A DNA stretch of 64,000 nt. It comes from Limibacterium fermenti. GTDB taxonomy: Bacteria; Bacteroidota; Bacteroidia; Bacteroidales; Dysgonomonadaceae. The translations under genes were made by a program, and so were the position numbers. The notes under the pieces are model-generated. The model did not search any database, was not told the origin of the DNA, and saw only the letters and a program-made list of their open reading frames with translations. The stretch spans positions 1,116,001-1,180,000 of the forward strand of contig NZ_CP159486.1 of the NCBI RefSeq assembly GCF_041902845.1, given 5' to 3'. Below are positions 1-8,919 of this stretch, piece by piece; the first letter of the stretch is position 1; each line of letters starts with the position of its first letter.

Positions 1-371
1 ATTAACAAAAGTTAACGGGGGGGGGGGGTATACCCTTCTTAATCCTTCCAGAACCTTTTTCCCTACTCCATTTATCTGTTTTTTATATTATTCTTTTTTA
101 CATTCCGGAATCTCTTCTCGGAGTGGTCTCCTTTTTTTATTCATTCAACCGGAGCATAGTATTCGGATCCTCTTGGAATAAATTCTCATCCTATATACAA
201 CACTATCCCTTTCCTCTAAAAGAAAATAGTGCCTGAATTGCATCTTCCCCGGCAGGGGATAGTGGTTTGGCCCGAAGTCTTTTTTTATGAATTTCCGGCT
301 ATTAAATTGGTGTAATAGATAATTAAACGCAAATGAATACAATGAATTTATTATTAATTAAAAAGTAGAGT
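1..371. other. Gene-free leader of the first SusC operon
   Basis: No convincing gene is visible here. Positions 17-28 are an uninterrupted run of 12 G, whose last three G form part of a perfect GGGTATACCC palindrome (26-35). A short inverted repeat GGAG/CTCC followed by a T run (about 119-137) could be a weak terminator. I found no clean TAnnTTTG box, so the promoter of the downstream operon is not identified. Confidence 0.5.
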
Positions 372-3300
372 ATGAAAAAGAAGTTTGTATTGTTTTTATC
401 CTTATTCCTTATAGGAATAGGGCTGGCAACTGCCCAAACCCGCGTGCGGGGGACAGTTGTCGATGAGGCGGGCGAGCCTATTATCGGGGCGACAGTTACG
501 ATTAAGGGCGTTTCCCAGGGGACAGCTACTGATATAGACGGGAATTTCAGCATTACCGCCCCCGAGGGAGGAACCTTGGTTGTCTCCTATGTGGGCTACC
601 AGTCGCAAGAAGTTCCGGTGAGTGCAAATGTAAGAGTGACTTTGGTGGAAGATTTGAAAGTATTGGATGAGGTTGTTGTAACTGCTTTTGGATTACAGCG
701 ACAAAAAAGAGAACTCGGTTATTCTACTGCTCAAGTTAACAGTGAAGAATTGATTCAGGCACGAGCTGTGAACGCAGCAACCAGTTTACAAGGTAAAGTT
801 GCGGGACTGAATGTTTCTTCGTTGGACAATGGTGTCCTTGAGGATGTAAAAATCAATTTGAGAGGTATTCGTTCTCTCACCGGCAATAATAATCCTATGT
901 TACTGTTGGATGGTGTCCCCGTGGGACTTAACCTTTTGAGTACTATTAATCCGAATGATATTGAGAATGTCAATGTATTGAAAGGTACTTCGGCTGCTGC
1001 TATTTATGGACCGGATGCACGAAACGGGGTAATTATCGTTACTACGAAGGCCGGTACAAAAGATGGTAAACCGGAAATTACCGTTAGCAATTCTACACAA
1101 TTCAGCAATATATCGTTCTTACCGAAATTTCAAACACAATTTGGCCCGGGTGCATACGGGGAATATATTCCTTATGAAAACTGGTCGTGGGGGCCTGAAT
1201 ATGATGGAAGTGAAATTGTGATAGGTGAACCTTTGGAAGACGGTACAGAGCAAAAAGGCATCTATTCTTCCATTCGCAATAACCGGCGAGACTTTTTCAC
1301 TACGGGAGTAACTGTGCAGAATGATATTTCGTATGCAACAAAGGGATTTTTCCTTAGCTTGCAAGATGCTAACATTACAGGTGTCGTGCCCGATGATGAA
1401 AGCCGAAGAACGGGAGTGCGGTTGAATGCTTCTCAAACCTATAAGAAGTTTACGGCATCATTCAATACGAATTATATTTATCAAAAATATAATGTGTTTG
1501 ATAATGTGGGCATGGATGATTATTATGAAGCCAACAATGTCGGTTTGAACGAAGGCCTAATGAATCTTATTTTTAGTACGCCGGCACACATTCCGTTGAC
1601 TTCCTATAAGGATTTCGAAAATAATGAATTTGCCAAGTATAATAATTATTACAATCGTTACGGCATTAATCCATATATTGCGTTGGATACATGGAGAAGA
1701 AAAGGCCTTGACCAGAATATGATTAGCAGTCTCGATTTGAAGTTGGCCGTTACCGACTGGCTGGATTTGAACTATCGTGCTGCTGTGACATACACCAGCC
1801 AGGTATCGGAGCATGATCAAAGGCGGATTCCCACAACCGCTTATGGAGCAGGAAGAGGATTAGATCCTGTGCCTCAGGCCGTCGAAAATGAATCTTATAT
1901 AAGTAACCGCCTGTCGTCGGAGTTTTTTGCCAATTTCCATAAGACTTTTGGCGATTTCAAGGTCAATGCAATTGGCGGTACGTATGTCCGTGATGTATTA
2001 TCGAGGACAACGGGAGTAAATGCATCGAATCTTATCATCGAAGATTTGTTTAACGTGTCGGGCCGTCCGGGTGAATTGGACGGTTCTTCGACGGAATTGC
2101 ATACCCGGATGTTTTCTCTGTATGGCAGCGCCAGTGTAACTTTCAAAAACTATGCAACCATCGAATTTACGGGACGTAACGATCAGACCTCGGTGCTGGA
2201 TCCGAGTAACAACAGCTTTTTCTATCCAGGTGTGAATGCATCGTTTGTTTTGACGGATGCTGTTCCTGCATTACAATCGGATGCTTTTAATTTCTTGAAA
2301 TTACGCGGTTCATGGAACAAAACGGGTAATGCCGATATTGAACCTTATCGTTTGGCCGCCACTTTTTCACAATATGACGATGGAGGTCTTACTTCTCAAA
2401 CACCTTCCGGCTTTCCATTTAGTGGAATCCCCGGATATTCTGCCGACCAAATATCTTATGACAGATATTTGAAACCGGAATTTATCGAAAGTGTGGAAGC
2501 CGGATTTGAGGCGGGTTTCTTTCGCAACAGGATTAATTTGGACGTAACCTATTATAATCAGAATAACACAAACCAAATTGTGAACATTCGAGTTCCTCGT
2601 CCAACAGGTTATAATTTGGCTTATATAAATGCTGCGTCATTTCGAAATTTTGGTTTTGAGACCCAATTAAAATTGTCACCGCTGGTAGATTTCGAAGATG
2701 TAAGGGTAAACTTTACCGCCAACTACTCGTATAACAACAGTGAAGTTTTAAGTATCTATAATGATTTGGACGAACTTTCCATCGGCGGTTATGTAATGGC
2801 AAGTAATGCGGCTGTAAAAGGTCAGCCGGCATTTGTGCTGAATGCTACCGACTATAAGAGAGATGATCAGGGACGTGTAATTATTGATTACGCAACAGGA
2901 TATCCTATCCCGGACGAAGTGAATAAAAAATTCGGTCGTACTATGCCTATGCACATGATCGGCTTGAATCCCTCCGTACAATGGAAAGGGTTAACCCTCT
3001 CCGCTTTGTTCGAATATAAAGGAGGTCATTATGCTTTCAACATGATCGGCAGCGATATGGCATGGACCGGAGTTTCCGAAATTACGGGAGCTAATCACCG
3101 CGAACACTTTGTATTTCCTAATTCCGTTTACGAAGACCCCGATAATCCCGGAACCTATATTCCGAATACGAATATTACAACTACAGGAGATGCGGCCGAT
3201 TTCTTCACAAGCGATGCTTATCGTAGTGTAGCTTCAAACTTTATTACCAGCGCAGCTTCTTGGCGTTTCAGGGAATTGTCGCTGACCTATGATCTTCCCA

Positions 3301-3524
3301 AGTCGTGGCTTGCCAAACAGGATGCCATTCAAAGTGTGAGTGTAGGGTTGATCGCCCGTAATTTGGTGCTTTGGCTACCGAAAACCAATGTATATTCTGA
3401 TCCTGATTTCAGGGGAAATCAAGACTTCCTTAGTGGAGCAAATGGAAATATTGCGGGTATTTCGAATGCCACTGTTAATCCTCCCACGCGTACTATCGGA
3501 GGAACAGTTTCTATTAAATTTTAA
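372..3524 (+). CDS. SusC/RagA-family TonB-linked outer-membrane transporter
   Basis: This 1050-residue protein is a TonB-dependent outer-membrane channel that imports a bound nutrient, usually a glycan, together with its SusD lid. A signal peptide ends near residue 21 (TAQ). It is followed by a carboxypeptidase-regulatory-like beta-sandwich (about 22-100), a TonB-box-like stretch DEVVVTAFG (about 99-107), the plug (NPMLLLDGVPV, then AAAIYGPDARNGVIIVTT) and a long beta-barrel ending in the aromatic C-terminus SIKF. Length and domain order are typical of the family. The SusD gene starts 33 nt downstream, so the two are surely co-transcribed. The substrate cannot be told from the sequence, and no sensor or anti-sigma regulator lies nearby. 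Confidence 0.95.
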   Translation: MKKKFVLFLSLFLIGIGLATAQTRVRGTVVDEAGEPIIGATVTIKGVSQGTATDIDGNFSITAPEGGTLVVSYVGYQSQEVPVSANVRVTLVEDLKVLDEVVVTAFGLQRQKRELGYSTAQVNSEELIQARAVNAATSLQGKVAGLNVSSLDNGVLEDVKINLRGIRSLTGNNNPMLLLDGVPVGLNLLSTINPNDIENVNVLKGTSAAAIYGPDARNGVIIVTTKAGTKDGKPEITVSNSTQFSNISFLPKFQTQFGPGAYGEYIPYENWSWGPEYDGSEIVIGEPLEDGTEQKGIYSSIRNNRRDFFTTGVTVQNDISYATKGFFLSLQDANITGVVPDDESRRTGVRLNASQTYKKFTASFNTNYIYQKYNVFDNVGMDDYYEANNVGLNEGLMNLIFSTPAHIPLTSYKDFENNEFAKYNNYYNRYGINPYIALDTWRRKGLDQNMISSLDLKLAVTDWLDLNYRAAVTYTSQVSEHDQRRIPTTAYGAGRGLDPVPQAVENESYISNRLSSEFFANFHKTFGDFKVNAIGGTYVRDVLSRTTGVNASNLIIEDLFNVSGRPGELDGSSTELHTRMFSLYGSASVTFKNYATIEFTGRNDQTSVLDPSNNSFFYPGVNASFVLTDAVPALQSDAFNFLKLRGSWNKTGNADIEPYRLAATFSQYDDGGLTSQTPSGFPFSGIPGYSADQISYDRYLKPEFIESVEAGFEAGFFRNRINLDVTYYNQNNTNQIVNIRVPRPTGYNLAYINAASFRNFGFETQLKLSPLVDFEDVRVNFTANYSYNNSEVLSIYNDLDELSIGGYVMASNAAVKGQPAFVLNATDYKRDDQGRVIIDYATGYPIPDEVNKKFGRTMPMHMIGLNPSVQWKGLTLSALFEYKGGHYAFNMIGSDMAWTGVSEITGANHREHFVFPNSVYEDPDNPGTYIPNTNITTTGDAADFFTSDAYRSVASNFITSAASWRFRELSLTYDLPKSWLAKQDAIQSVSVGLIARNLVLWLPKTNVYSDPDFRGNQDFLSGANGNIAGISNATVNPPTRTIGGTVSIKF

Positions 3525-3557
3525 CGGATAGATTTTGTAATCAATAAAAAATTCGAA

Positions 3558-5054
3558 ATGAAAAAAATATTATTTATCATTCTTATAGGCGCTCTGTCGC
3601 TAAATGGTTGCAGCGATGCGTTTTTCGATATTAACAAAAGTCCGAATAACGCTACCGAAGACAATATGACTCCTAGCCTGATTTTGCCGAGAGCTTTGCA
3701 TAGGTTTGCCGACAAGTCGGCTACAGGCTATCGTATTTATTTGCATTGGATGGGGTATTGGGCCCGTTGTGCAGGCGGTTATGGTCCCAATACTGACGAA
3801 GAATCCTACCAACTAACTTCATCTTTTATGACGGCTTCTTGGTCTGACATGTATGATATTCTTAAGGATTTTGATGTAATAGAAAAAAAGGCGTTGGAAC
3901 GTAATGAAACTGGTTATTTAGCAATTGCTAAAATTATGAAATCGATCGGTTTTATGCAGTTGGTAGACCAATACAATAATGTCCCATATTCCAAAGCATT
4001 CAATTTGAGTGAATATATGCTTACACCTTACGACAAAGGACAAGACGTTTATAATGCTCTTATCGCGGATCTGGAAGAGGCTGATGTCCTTTTACAAGAA
4101 GCGTTAGAGGAAAATAATTTGGATATTAAAACTGCTGATATTCTGTTCGGAGGCGATTTTGCGAAGTGGCGCAAACTGGGAAATACCCAACGCCTGCGTT
4201 TACTCATTCACCAAACCGGTTTGCTCAGTAATGCGGAATTAAAAACGGAGGTGGATAAAATTGTGGCTAACGGAGGAGGTTTTCTCGGTGCCGGTGAAAC
4301 AGCCAATGTTCAACCCGGATATGCCTCGGATGTGAACAAACAAAATCCTTTCTGGAATACTTACAATACCAACGACGCAGGCGGGTTAGACAATTTCAAC
4401 AGGGCAAATAATTATTTTCTGAATTTATTGAAGGATAATGGAGATATTCGTTATACACGTTTCTTTGCAAAGGCTACCGCTCCCGTAGGCGGCGTGGAGT
4501 ATGCAGGGTTTGATTTCGGTATTGAATCTCAAGCCGGGCAGTTAACCTCGACTCAATCGTCGATGGTCTCAGGTCCAGGCATCATTTCCGGTGCTAGTGA
4601 TCCGTTATGGCTCTTTACTTCTTTCGAAAGCCTGTTCCTGCAAGCCGAAGCTATACAGCGCGGCGCTTTGGCCGGCAACGCTCGAAATGTTTACGAAGCC
4701 GCCGTAAAAGAGTCTTTTAACTGGCTGGGAGTACCCGATGGGGCGGAGGATTATTTGACAAACACAGAAAAAACTTTTGCGAACTGGGATGAAAATTCGG
4801 ATAAACTTCTGTTGATAGCAAGGCAAAAATATATTGCCATGTATGGCATCAACGGACTGGAAACCTATACGGATTACCGCCGTACCGGTTTTCCGGATAC
4901 CGAGGATATACTTTCGGTTAGAGCAGGCGTAACGAATTCGATACCTAAACGGTTAATTTATCCTGTTGAAGAGTATCAATATAATGCTGCCAATGCTACC
5001 GCCGAAGGAACTATAGACCCGCAAAAGGCTACTGTATTCTGGGATGCAAACTAA
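3558..5054 (+). CDS. SusD/RagB-like nutrient-binding lipoprotein (SusD-like_2 type)
   Basis: This 498-residue surface lipoprotein should cap the SusC barrel encoded just upstream. The signal peptide ends in a lipobox with Cys18 (SLNGC), followed by SDAFFDINKSPNNAT, a start typical of the SusD-like_2 subfamily rather than classical SusD. The C-terminal part keeps the usual helical pattern, including FLQAEAIQRG, then GINGLETYTDYRRTGFP and a late YPVEEYQYN. The gene lies between SusC (33 nt upstream) and a small lipoprotein (23 nt downstream). Members of this subfamily are often paired with SusC proteins for peptides or unidentified ligands, so the substrate is left open. Confidence 0.9.
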   Translation: MKKILFIILIGALSLNGCSDAFFDINKSPNNATEDNMTPSLILPRALHRFADKSATGYRIYLHWMGYWARCAGGYGPNTDEESYQLTSSFMTASWSDMYDILKDFDVIEKKALERNETGYLAIAKIMKSIGFMQLVDQYNNVPYSKAFNLSEYMLTPYDKGQDVYNALIADLEEADVLLQEALEENNLDIKTADILFGGDFAKWRKLGNTQRLRLLIHQTGLLSNAELKTEVDKIVANGGGFLGAGETANVQPGYASDVNKQNPFWNTYNTNDAGGLDNFNRANNYFLNLLKDNGDIRYTRFFAKATAPVGGVEYAGFDFGIESQAGQLTSTQSSMVSGPGIISGASDPLWLFTSFESLFLQAEAIQRGALAGNARNVYEAAVKESFNWLGVPDGAEDYLTNTEKTFANWDENSDKLLLIARQKYIAMYGINGLETYTDYRRTGFPDTEDILSVRAGVTNSIPKRLIYPVEEYQYNAANATAEGTIDPQKATVFWDAN

Positions 5055-5077
5055 TAAATTTTTAAAAGGAAGAAAAT

Positions 5078-6052
5078 ATGAAAAAGTATAAATACGGATT
5101 AATTATATCTGCATTAGTCGCTCTCGTGATGGGATTTACCTCCTGCTTGAACGACGATATGATAGATGACCAAAAATATGGCATTATCAATTTAAATGCC
5201 AACAAGATCATTGAATTTCCTGATGGTGCGGAATCATTTACGTTGAAAAACGAAGGATCGAAGCAACTCAAATTGGGCGGAATAAGGCTGGCTGCCGAAA
5301 AACCGGCATCGGAAGATATCGTCGTAAGTCTTACAATAGATCGGTCTGCAGAAATACTAGGTGCTTCAACACCATTGCTTCCGTCGAATGTCATTACCTT
5401 TCCTGCTACGATCACCATACCTGCGGGGAGGCGGGTGTCTGATTCGATTACGATAACCATAAATACGGATGAGCTTAAGGCCGACCCTCAATATTTGGCT
5501 ATTTCCATTGCTTCGATTGATAAATCGGATTATCTGGTCAGCGGTAACCTGGGATATTTGACTCTCAACTTCAAAGGCCCACATCAGTGGGAAGGACGTT
5601 ATGCGTTGACTGGAACGATGACAGATGCTGCCAGTCCAAACTTGACTCATGTTTCATCATTGTGGGTGATCGATACGAAAAATAATCCGAATGGTGATCC
5701 CTATACTGTTCAAATACGTACAAAGAATAGTACAACTTTAATGTTCTTTGATGAGATCATACAAGGGGATTATATTTATCCGATAAGTACAGGTACCAGT
5801 TATAGTGGATATGGATCTTTCGCCCCAGAATTTGTTTTTGATGAGGAAGGAAATATTACGGCTGTCGTGAATCATCATGGCCAGCCTGCCGCCAATACGC
5901 GTGAGGCGGAACTCGACCCCTCCGGAGTAAATAAATATGATGAAGCAACAAAATCATTCCAAGTATCCTATTGGATGAATCAACCTTCTTCAATTGCCGG
6001 TCATCGCTCACACATAGTAGAGACCTATACTTTTATCGAAGAGTTAGAATGA
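5078..6052 (+). CDS. DUF1735-like surface lipoprotein of the SusC/D operon
   Basis: This 324-residue lipoprotein has a signal peptide ending in a lipobox (MGFTSC, Cys about 23), then an acidic stretch (LNDDMIDDQKYG). Two beta-sandwich regions follow: a DUF1735/BACON-like N-terminal half with runs such as VVSLTIDRS and TITIPAGRRVSDSITITI, and a C-terminal beta-rich half starting near HQWEGRYALTG. It is the third gene of the operon and is followed by a strong terminator, so it closes the unit. In family terms these are accessory binding proteins displayed next to SusD. The domain assignment is by pattern only and the ligand is unknown. Confidence 0.75.
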   Translation: MKKYKYGLIISALVALVMGFTSCLNDDMIDDQKYGIINLNANKIIEFPDGAESFTLKNEGSKQLKLGGIRLAAEKPASEDIVVSLTIDRSAEILGASTPLLPSNVITFPATITIPAGRRVSDSITITINTDELKADPQYLAISIASIDKSDYLVSGNLGYLTLNFKGPHQWEGRYALTGTMTDAASPNLTHVSSLWVIDTKNNPNGDPYTVQIRTKNSTTLMFFDEIIQGDYIYPISTGTSYSGYGSFAPEFVFDEEGNITAVVNHHGQPAANTREAELDPSGVNKYDEATKSFQVSYWMNQPSSIAGHRSHIVETYTFIEELE

Positions 6053-6198
6053 ATATAATTGGAAAGGTATCATTACACCGGTTATCCGGAAGATCAGTTT
6101 TAAATGAGGGTATTGAAAAATCATTAGAAGATAAAACCTTTCAATTAATTTTTTACATAAACTCTACAAAAAATTAAACTCTATTGAAAGGAATTTTG

Positions 6199-6240
6199 GA
6201 CAGGGCTGGGAGCGATCTTCGCCCTGTCTTCTTTGTTTTT
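6199..6240 (+). terminator. Intrinsic terminator of the SusC/D operon
   Basis: GACAGGGC (6199-6206) pairs perfectly with GCCCTGTC (6221-6228) around a 14-nt loop and is followed by a T-rich tail. Confidence 0.85.
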
Positions 6241-6304
6241 TATCCGACGCGTAAACGGAACCGGCACAAGTCTGAAAGTGAGAAGACGTAAATGAGAGCG
6301 GTTT

Positions 6305-7210
6305 TTAGATATTAATACATATCGAAAAGACGATAGCCAGTAACAGGCCTGACATAGAGGTGAGTCGTAAGTAGGGATCCATCGCCTTATTTTGTTTTTG
6401 GAAAAGATCGTTGAGTATTTTCAATTGAAAAAGGAATACGATTGCATACAAGTATCGGTACCAGGGAGCCGGGGCAAATAGAAAACTATATTGCAGGAAA
6501 CAAGTGAACATGCCGAAAGTGAGCAGCGCATGATAAATGCGCGCATTGGCCAATCCTAAGCGCGAGGCGACAGTGATTTTGCCCGATGAACGGTCGTTAT
6601 CGATATCCCGCATATTGTTTATGTTCAAGATCATGGTGCTGATGAATCCCAGTCCGATTGCCGGCAGTACCGGTTGGAAATCCAAGGAGAATGTTTGCAG
6701 GAAATAGGATCCGATGACGGCTACGGGACCAAAGAATAAGAATGCAAAAAAATCGCCCCATCCTTTGTATCCGTATGCATTCTTTCCGACCGTATAAAAC
6801 ACCGCCGCCAAAATTGCACACGCACCGATGCCCAACATAATCAGCACCCACTTCCAGCCGATGGCTTCGGCCACCCGCAATACGAGTAGTGCGCCGATAG
6901 CCGCAACAAAAAGGATAACGAGACCGATTCCCCTTTTCATAAGAGAAGGGGTTATCTTTCCGCCTTGTACGGTGCGTGTGGGTCCTTGTCGTTTACCGGT
7001 GATGTCGGTTCCTTTCAGGTAATCGCCTAAGTCGTTAGCCATGTTGGTCAGCCCTTGCATGCTCATTGCCAGGAGCAATGTCAGGATAAACGTAACGGCG
7101 TTGAGCCCGGACTCGTGAAAGGCCAAGCCATTGCCGAGAACGACCGCTCCTACCGCAAGAAACAACGTCCTTGGCCGGAATGCTTCTATCCAATCTTTTG
7201 CAGATGCCAC
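6305..7210 (-). CDS. menA: 1,4-dihydroxy-2-naphthoate polyprenyltransferase
   Basis: UbiA-family integral membrane enzyme that attaches the polyprenyl chain to 1,4-dihydroxy-2-naphthoate, the membrane-committing step of menaquinone synthesis. The 301 residues hold about eight or nine hydrophobic helices. The first Asp-rich motif is NDLGDYLKGTD (about 59-69) with GKRQGPTRTVQGG just after it. The second is NNMRDIDNDRSSGK (about 198-211), which is characteristic of MenA rather than UbiA. The start codon is GTG (VASAKDW). The gene lies 86 bp downstream of proS on the same strand, separated by a heptamer repeat array, and may be co-transcribed with it. Confidence 0.93.
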   Translation of the reverse strand: MASAKDWIEAFRPRTLFLAVGAVVLGNGLAFHESGLNAVTFILTLLLAMSMQGLTNMANDLGDYLKGTDITGKRQGPTRTVQGGKITPSLMKRGIGLVILFVAAIGALLVLRVAEAIGWKWVLIMLGIGACAILAAVFYTVGKNAYGYKGWGDFFAFLFFGPVAVIGSYFLQTFSLDFQPVLPAIGLGFISTMILNINNMRDIDNDRSSGKITVASRLGLANARIYHALLTFGMFTCFLQYSFLFAPAPWYRYLYAIVFLFQLKILNDLFQKQNKAMDPYLRLTSMSGLLLAIVFSICINI

Positions 7211-7217
7211 GTTTATA

Positions 7218-7294
7218 ATTACAAATTACAAATTACGAATTACGAATTACAAATTACCATTTACCAATCTCCAACCTCTAACCTCTAATCTCCA
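7218..7294. repeat. Heptamer tandem array (11 units) at the proS 3' end
   Basis: Eleven consecutive 7-bp units, drifting from ATTACAA/ATTACGA to ATTACCA and then to ATCTCCA/ACCTCTA. The array ends 2 nt before the proS stop codon (minus strand), in the proS-menA gap. The period is exactly 7 throughout while the unit sequence changes. Confidence 0.85.
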
Positions 7295-7296
7295 GT

Positions 7297-8778
7297 TTAA
7301 TACGACCGGGCGAAGATAACGCGTTGGGCCGAAGGTTTGCCCGTTACCATACATTTGCCCGGAGTTTTATCCCCTTCGAGCGGAATGCAGCGAATCGTAG
7401 CTTTGGTTTCGTTTTTAATCAATTCCTCCGTTTCAGGAGTTCCGTCCCAATGGCATAGCAAGAAGCCTCCTTTTTCAATCTCAACTTTAAATTCGTCATA
7501 CGAGTTGACTTCCCGCGTTTGCGAGACTCTGAAGTCGAATGCTTTTTGATAGATGTTTTGTTGGATGTCGTCGAGAAGGTCTTTGACCCTTTGCTCGATG
7601 CCGTCGCATGAAACCGTTTCTTTGGTTAAGGTATCGCGCCTCATCACTTCGATGGTGTTATTCTCCAAATCACGCCCGCCGATGGCTAAGCGCACCGGAA
7701 CACCTTTCAGTTCATATTCGGCAAACTTCCATCCCGGCTTTTTATTGTCCGAGTTATCGTATTTCACGCTAATGCCCAGCGATTTCAACCGTTGGACAAT
7801 GCCTGCAACTTTTTCATCGATCTCCGCCAGTTGTTCGTCGTTCCGGTAAATGGGAACGATGACTACCTGATGTGGAGCCAATTTGGGAGGCAGTACCAAC
7901 CCGTTATCATCGCTGTGCGACATGATAAGCGCCCCCATCAAGCGGGTCGAAACGCCCCATGAAGTCGCCCACACATAATCGAGCTTGCCGTTTTTATCGG
8001 TAAACTGCACATCGAAGGCTTTGGCAAAATTCTGCCCCAGGAAGTGCGAAGTGCCCGATTGCAACGCTTTGCCGTCTTGCATCATTGCTTCAATAGTATA
8101 AGTGTCGAGCGCTCCGGCAAAACGTTCCGAGGCCGATTTCGTGCCTTTGATGACCGGCATGGCCATATAATTTTCCGCGAATTCGGCGTATACGTTGAGC
8201 ATTCGTCGGGCTTCTTCCACGGCTTCGTCGGCGGTGGCATGCGCCGTATGGCCTTCCTGCCAGAGGAATTCAGCGGTACGCAGAAACAGACGGGTACGCA
8301 TTTCCCATCGCACGACGTTCGCCCATTGATTGATGAGCAGCGGCAGGTCACGATACGATTGGATCCAATTCTTATAAGTACTCCAGATAATGGTTTCGGA
8401 AGTGGGGCGGACGATGAGTTCCTCTTCGAGTTTAGCGGCCGGATCGACGATCACACCTTTTCCGTCGGGGGAATTCTTTAGTCGATAGTGGGTTACTACC
8501 GCGCATTCTTTAGCGAAACCTTCCACGTGGTCGGCTTCACGGCTGAAAAATGATTTGGGAATGAATAACGGGAAGTACGCATTGACATGCCCCGTTTCTT
8601 TGAACATATCGTCGAGTTGGCGTTGCATCTTTTCCCAGATAGCGTAGCCATAGGGCTTTATCACCATGCAGCCGCGTACGGCCGAATTTTCTGCCAGATC
8701 GGCTTTGATAACCAAGTCGAGATACCACTGCGAATAGTCTTTGCTTCGCGGCGTAAGTTCTTTCAATTCCTTTGCCAT
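7297..8778 (-). CDS. proS: Prolyl-tRNA synthetase, archaeal/eukaryotic type
   Basis: Class II aminoacyl-tRNA synthetase that charges tRNA-Pro. At 493 residues it is the short archaeal/eukaryotic-like form without the bacterial editing insert, which is common in Bacteroidetes. Motif 2 is seen as VVRWEMRTRLFLRTAEFLWQEGHTAH (split here: VVRWEMRTR / FLRTAEFLWQEGHTAH), and motif 3 contains GVSTRLMGALIMSH. The anticodon-binding domain follows PHQVVIVPI. The C-terminal zinc-type region keeps several Cys (LLCHWDG, IRCIPLEG, GKCMVTG) and the protein ends in Tyr (ARSY), a hallmark of this type. A TATCTTTG box sits 39-46 nt upstream of the ATG. Confidence 0.96.
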   Translation of the reverse strand: MAKELKELTPRSKDYSQWYLDLVIKADLAENSAVRGCMVIKPYGYAIWEKMQRQLDDMFKETGHVNAYFPLFIPKSFFSREADHVEGFAKECAVVTHYRLKNSPDGKGVIVDPAAKLEEELIVRPTSETIIWSTYKNWIQSYRDLPLLINQWANVVRWEMRTRLFLRTAEFLWQEGHTAHATADEAVEEARRMLNVYAEFAENYMAMPVIKGTKSASERFAGALDTYTIEAMMQDGKALQSGTSHFLGQNFAKAFDVQFTDKNGKLDYVWATSWGVSTRLMGALIMSHSDDNGLVLPPKLAPHQVVIVPIYRNDEQLAEIDEKVAGIVQRLKSLGISVKYDNSDNKKPGWKFAEYELKGVPVRLAIGGRDLENNTIEVMRRDTLTKETVSCDGIEQRVKDLLDDIQQNIYQKAFDFRVSQTREVNSYDEFKVEIEKGGFLLCHWDGTPETEELIKNETKATIRCIPLEGDKTPGKCMVTGKPSAQRVIFARSY

Positions 8779-8816
8779 ATACTATTTATCGATTGAATAT
8801 TTTTTATTTAAGGATG

Positions 8817-8824
8817 CAAAGATA
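8817..8824 (-). promoter_or_regulatory. Bacteroidetes -7 box for proS
   Basis: TATCTTTG on the minus strand matches TAnnTTTG. An ATTG-like -33 element lies about 21 nt upstream, inside the neighbouring heptamer array. Confidence 0.6.
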
Positions 8825-8840
8825 CAAATTTATTTTCGCA

Positions 8841-8917
8841 TCCTCCAATCTCCAATCTCTAATCTCCAATCTCTAATCTCCAATCTCCAATCTCTAATCT
8901 CCAATCTCTAATCTCCA
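8841..8917. repeat. Heptamer tandem array (11 units) at the 3' end of the GH2 gene
   Basis: Eleven 7-bp units, mostly alternating ATCTCCA and ATCTCTA. The array ends 2 nt before the stop codon of the minus-strand beta-mannosidase gene. It has the same length (77 bp) and the same position relative to the stop as the array after proS. Confidence 0.88.
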
Positions 8918-8919
8918 TT

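Noticed and set aside
119..137. Terminator upstream of the first SusC gene
   Set aside because: The stem is only 4 bp, and no gene ends before it within the window.
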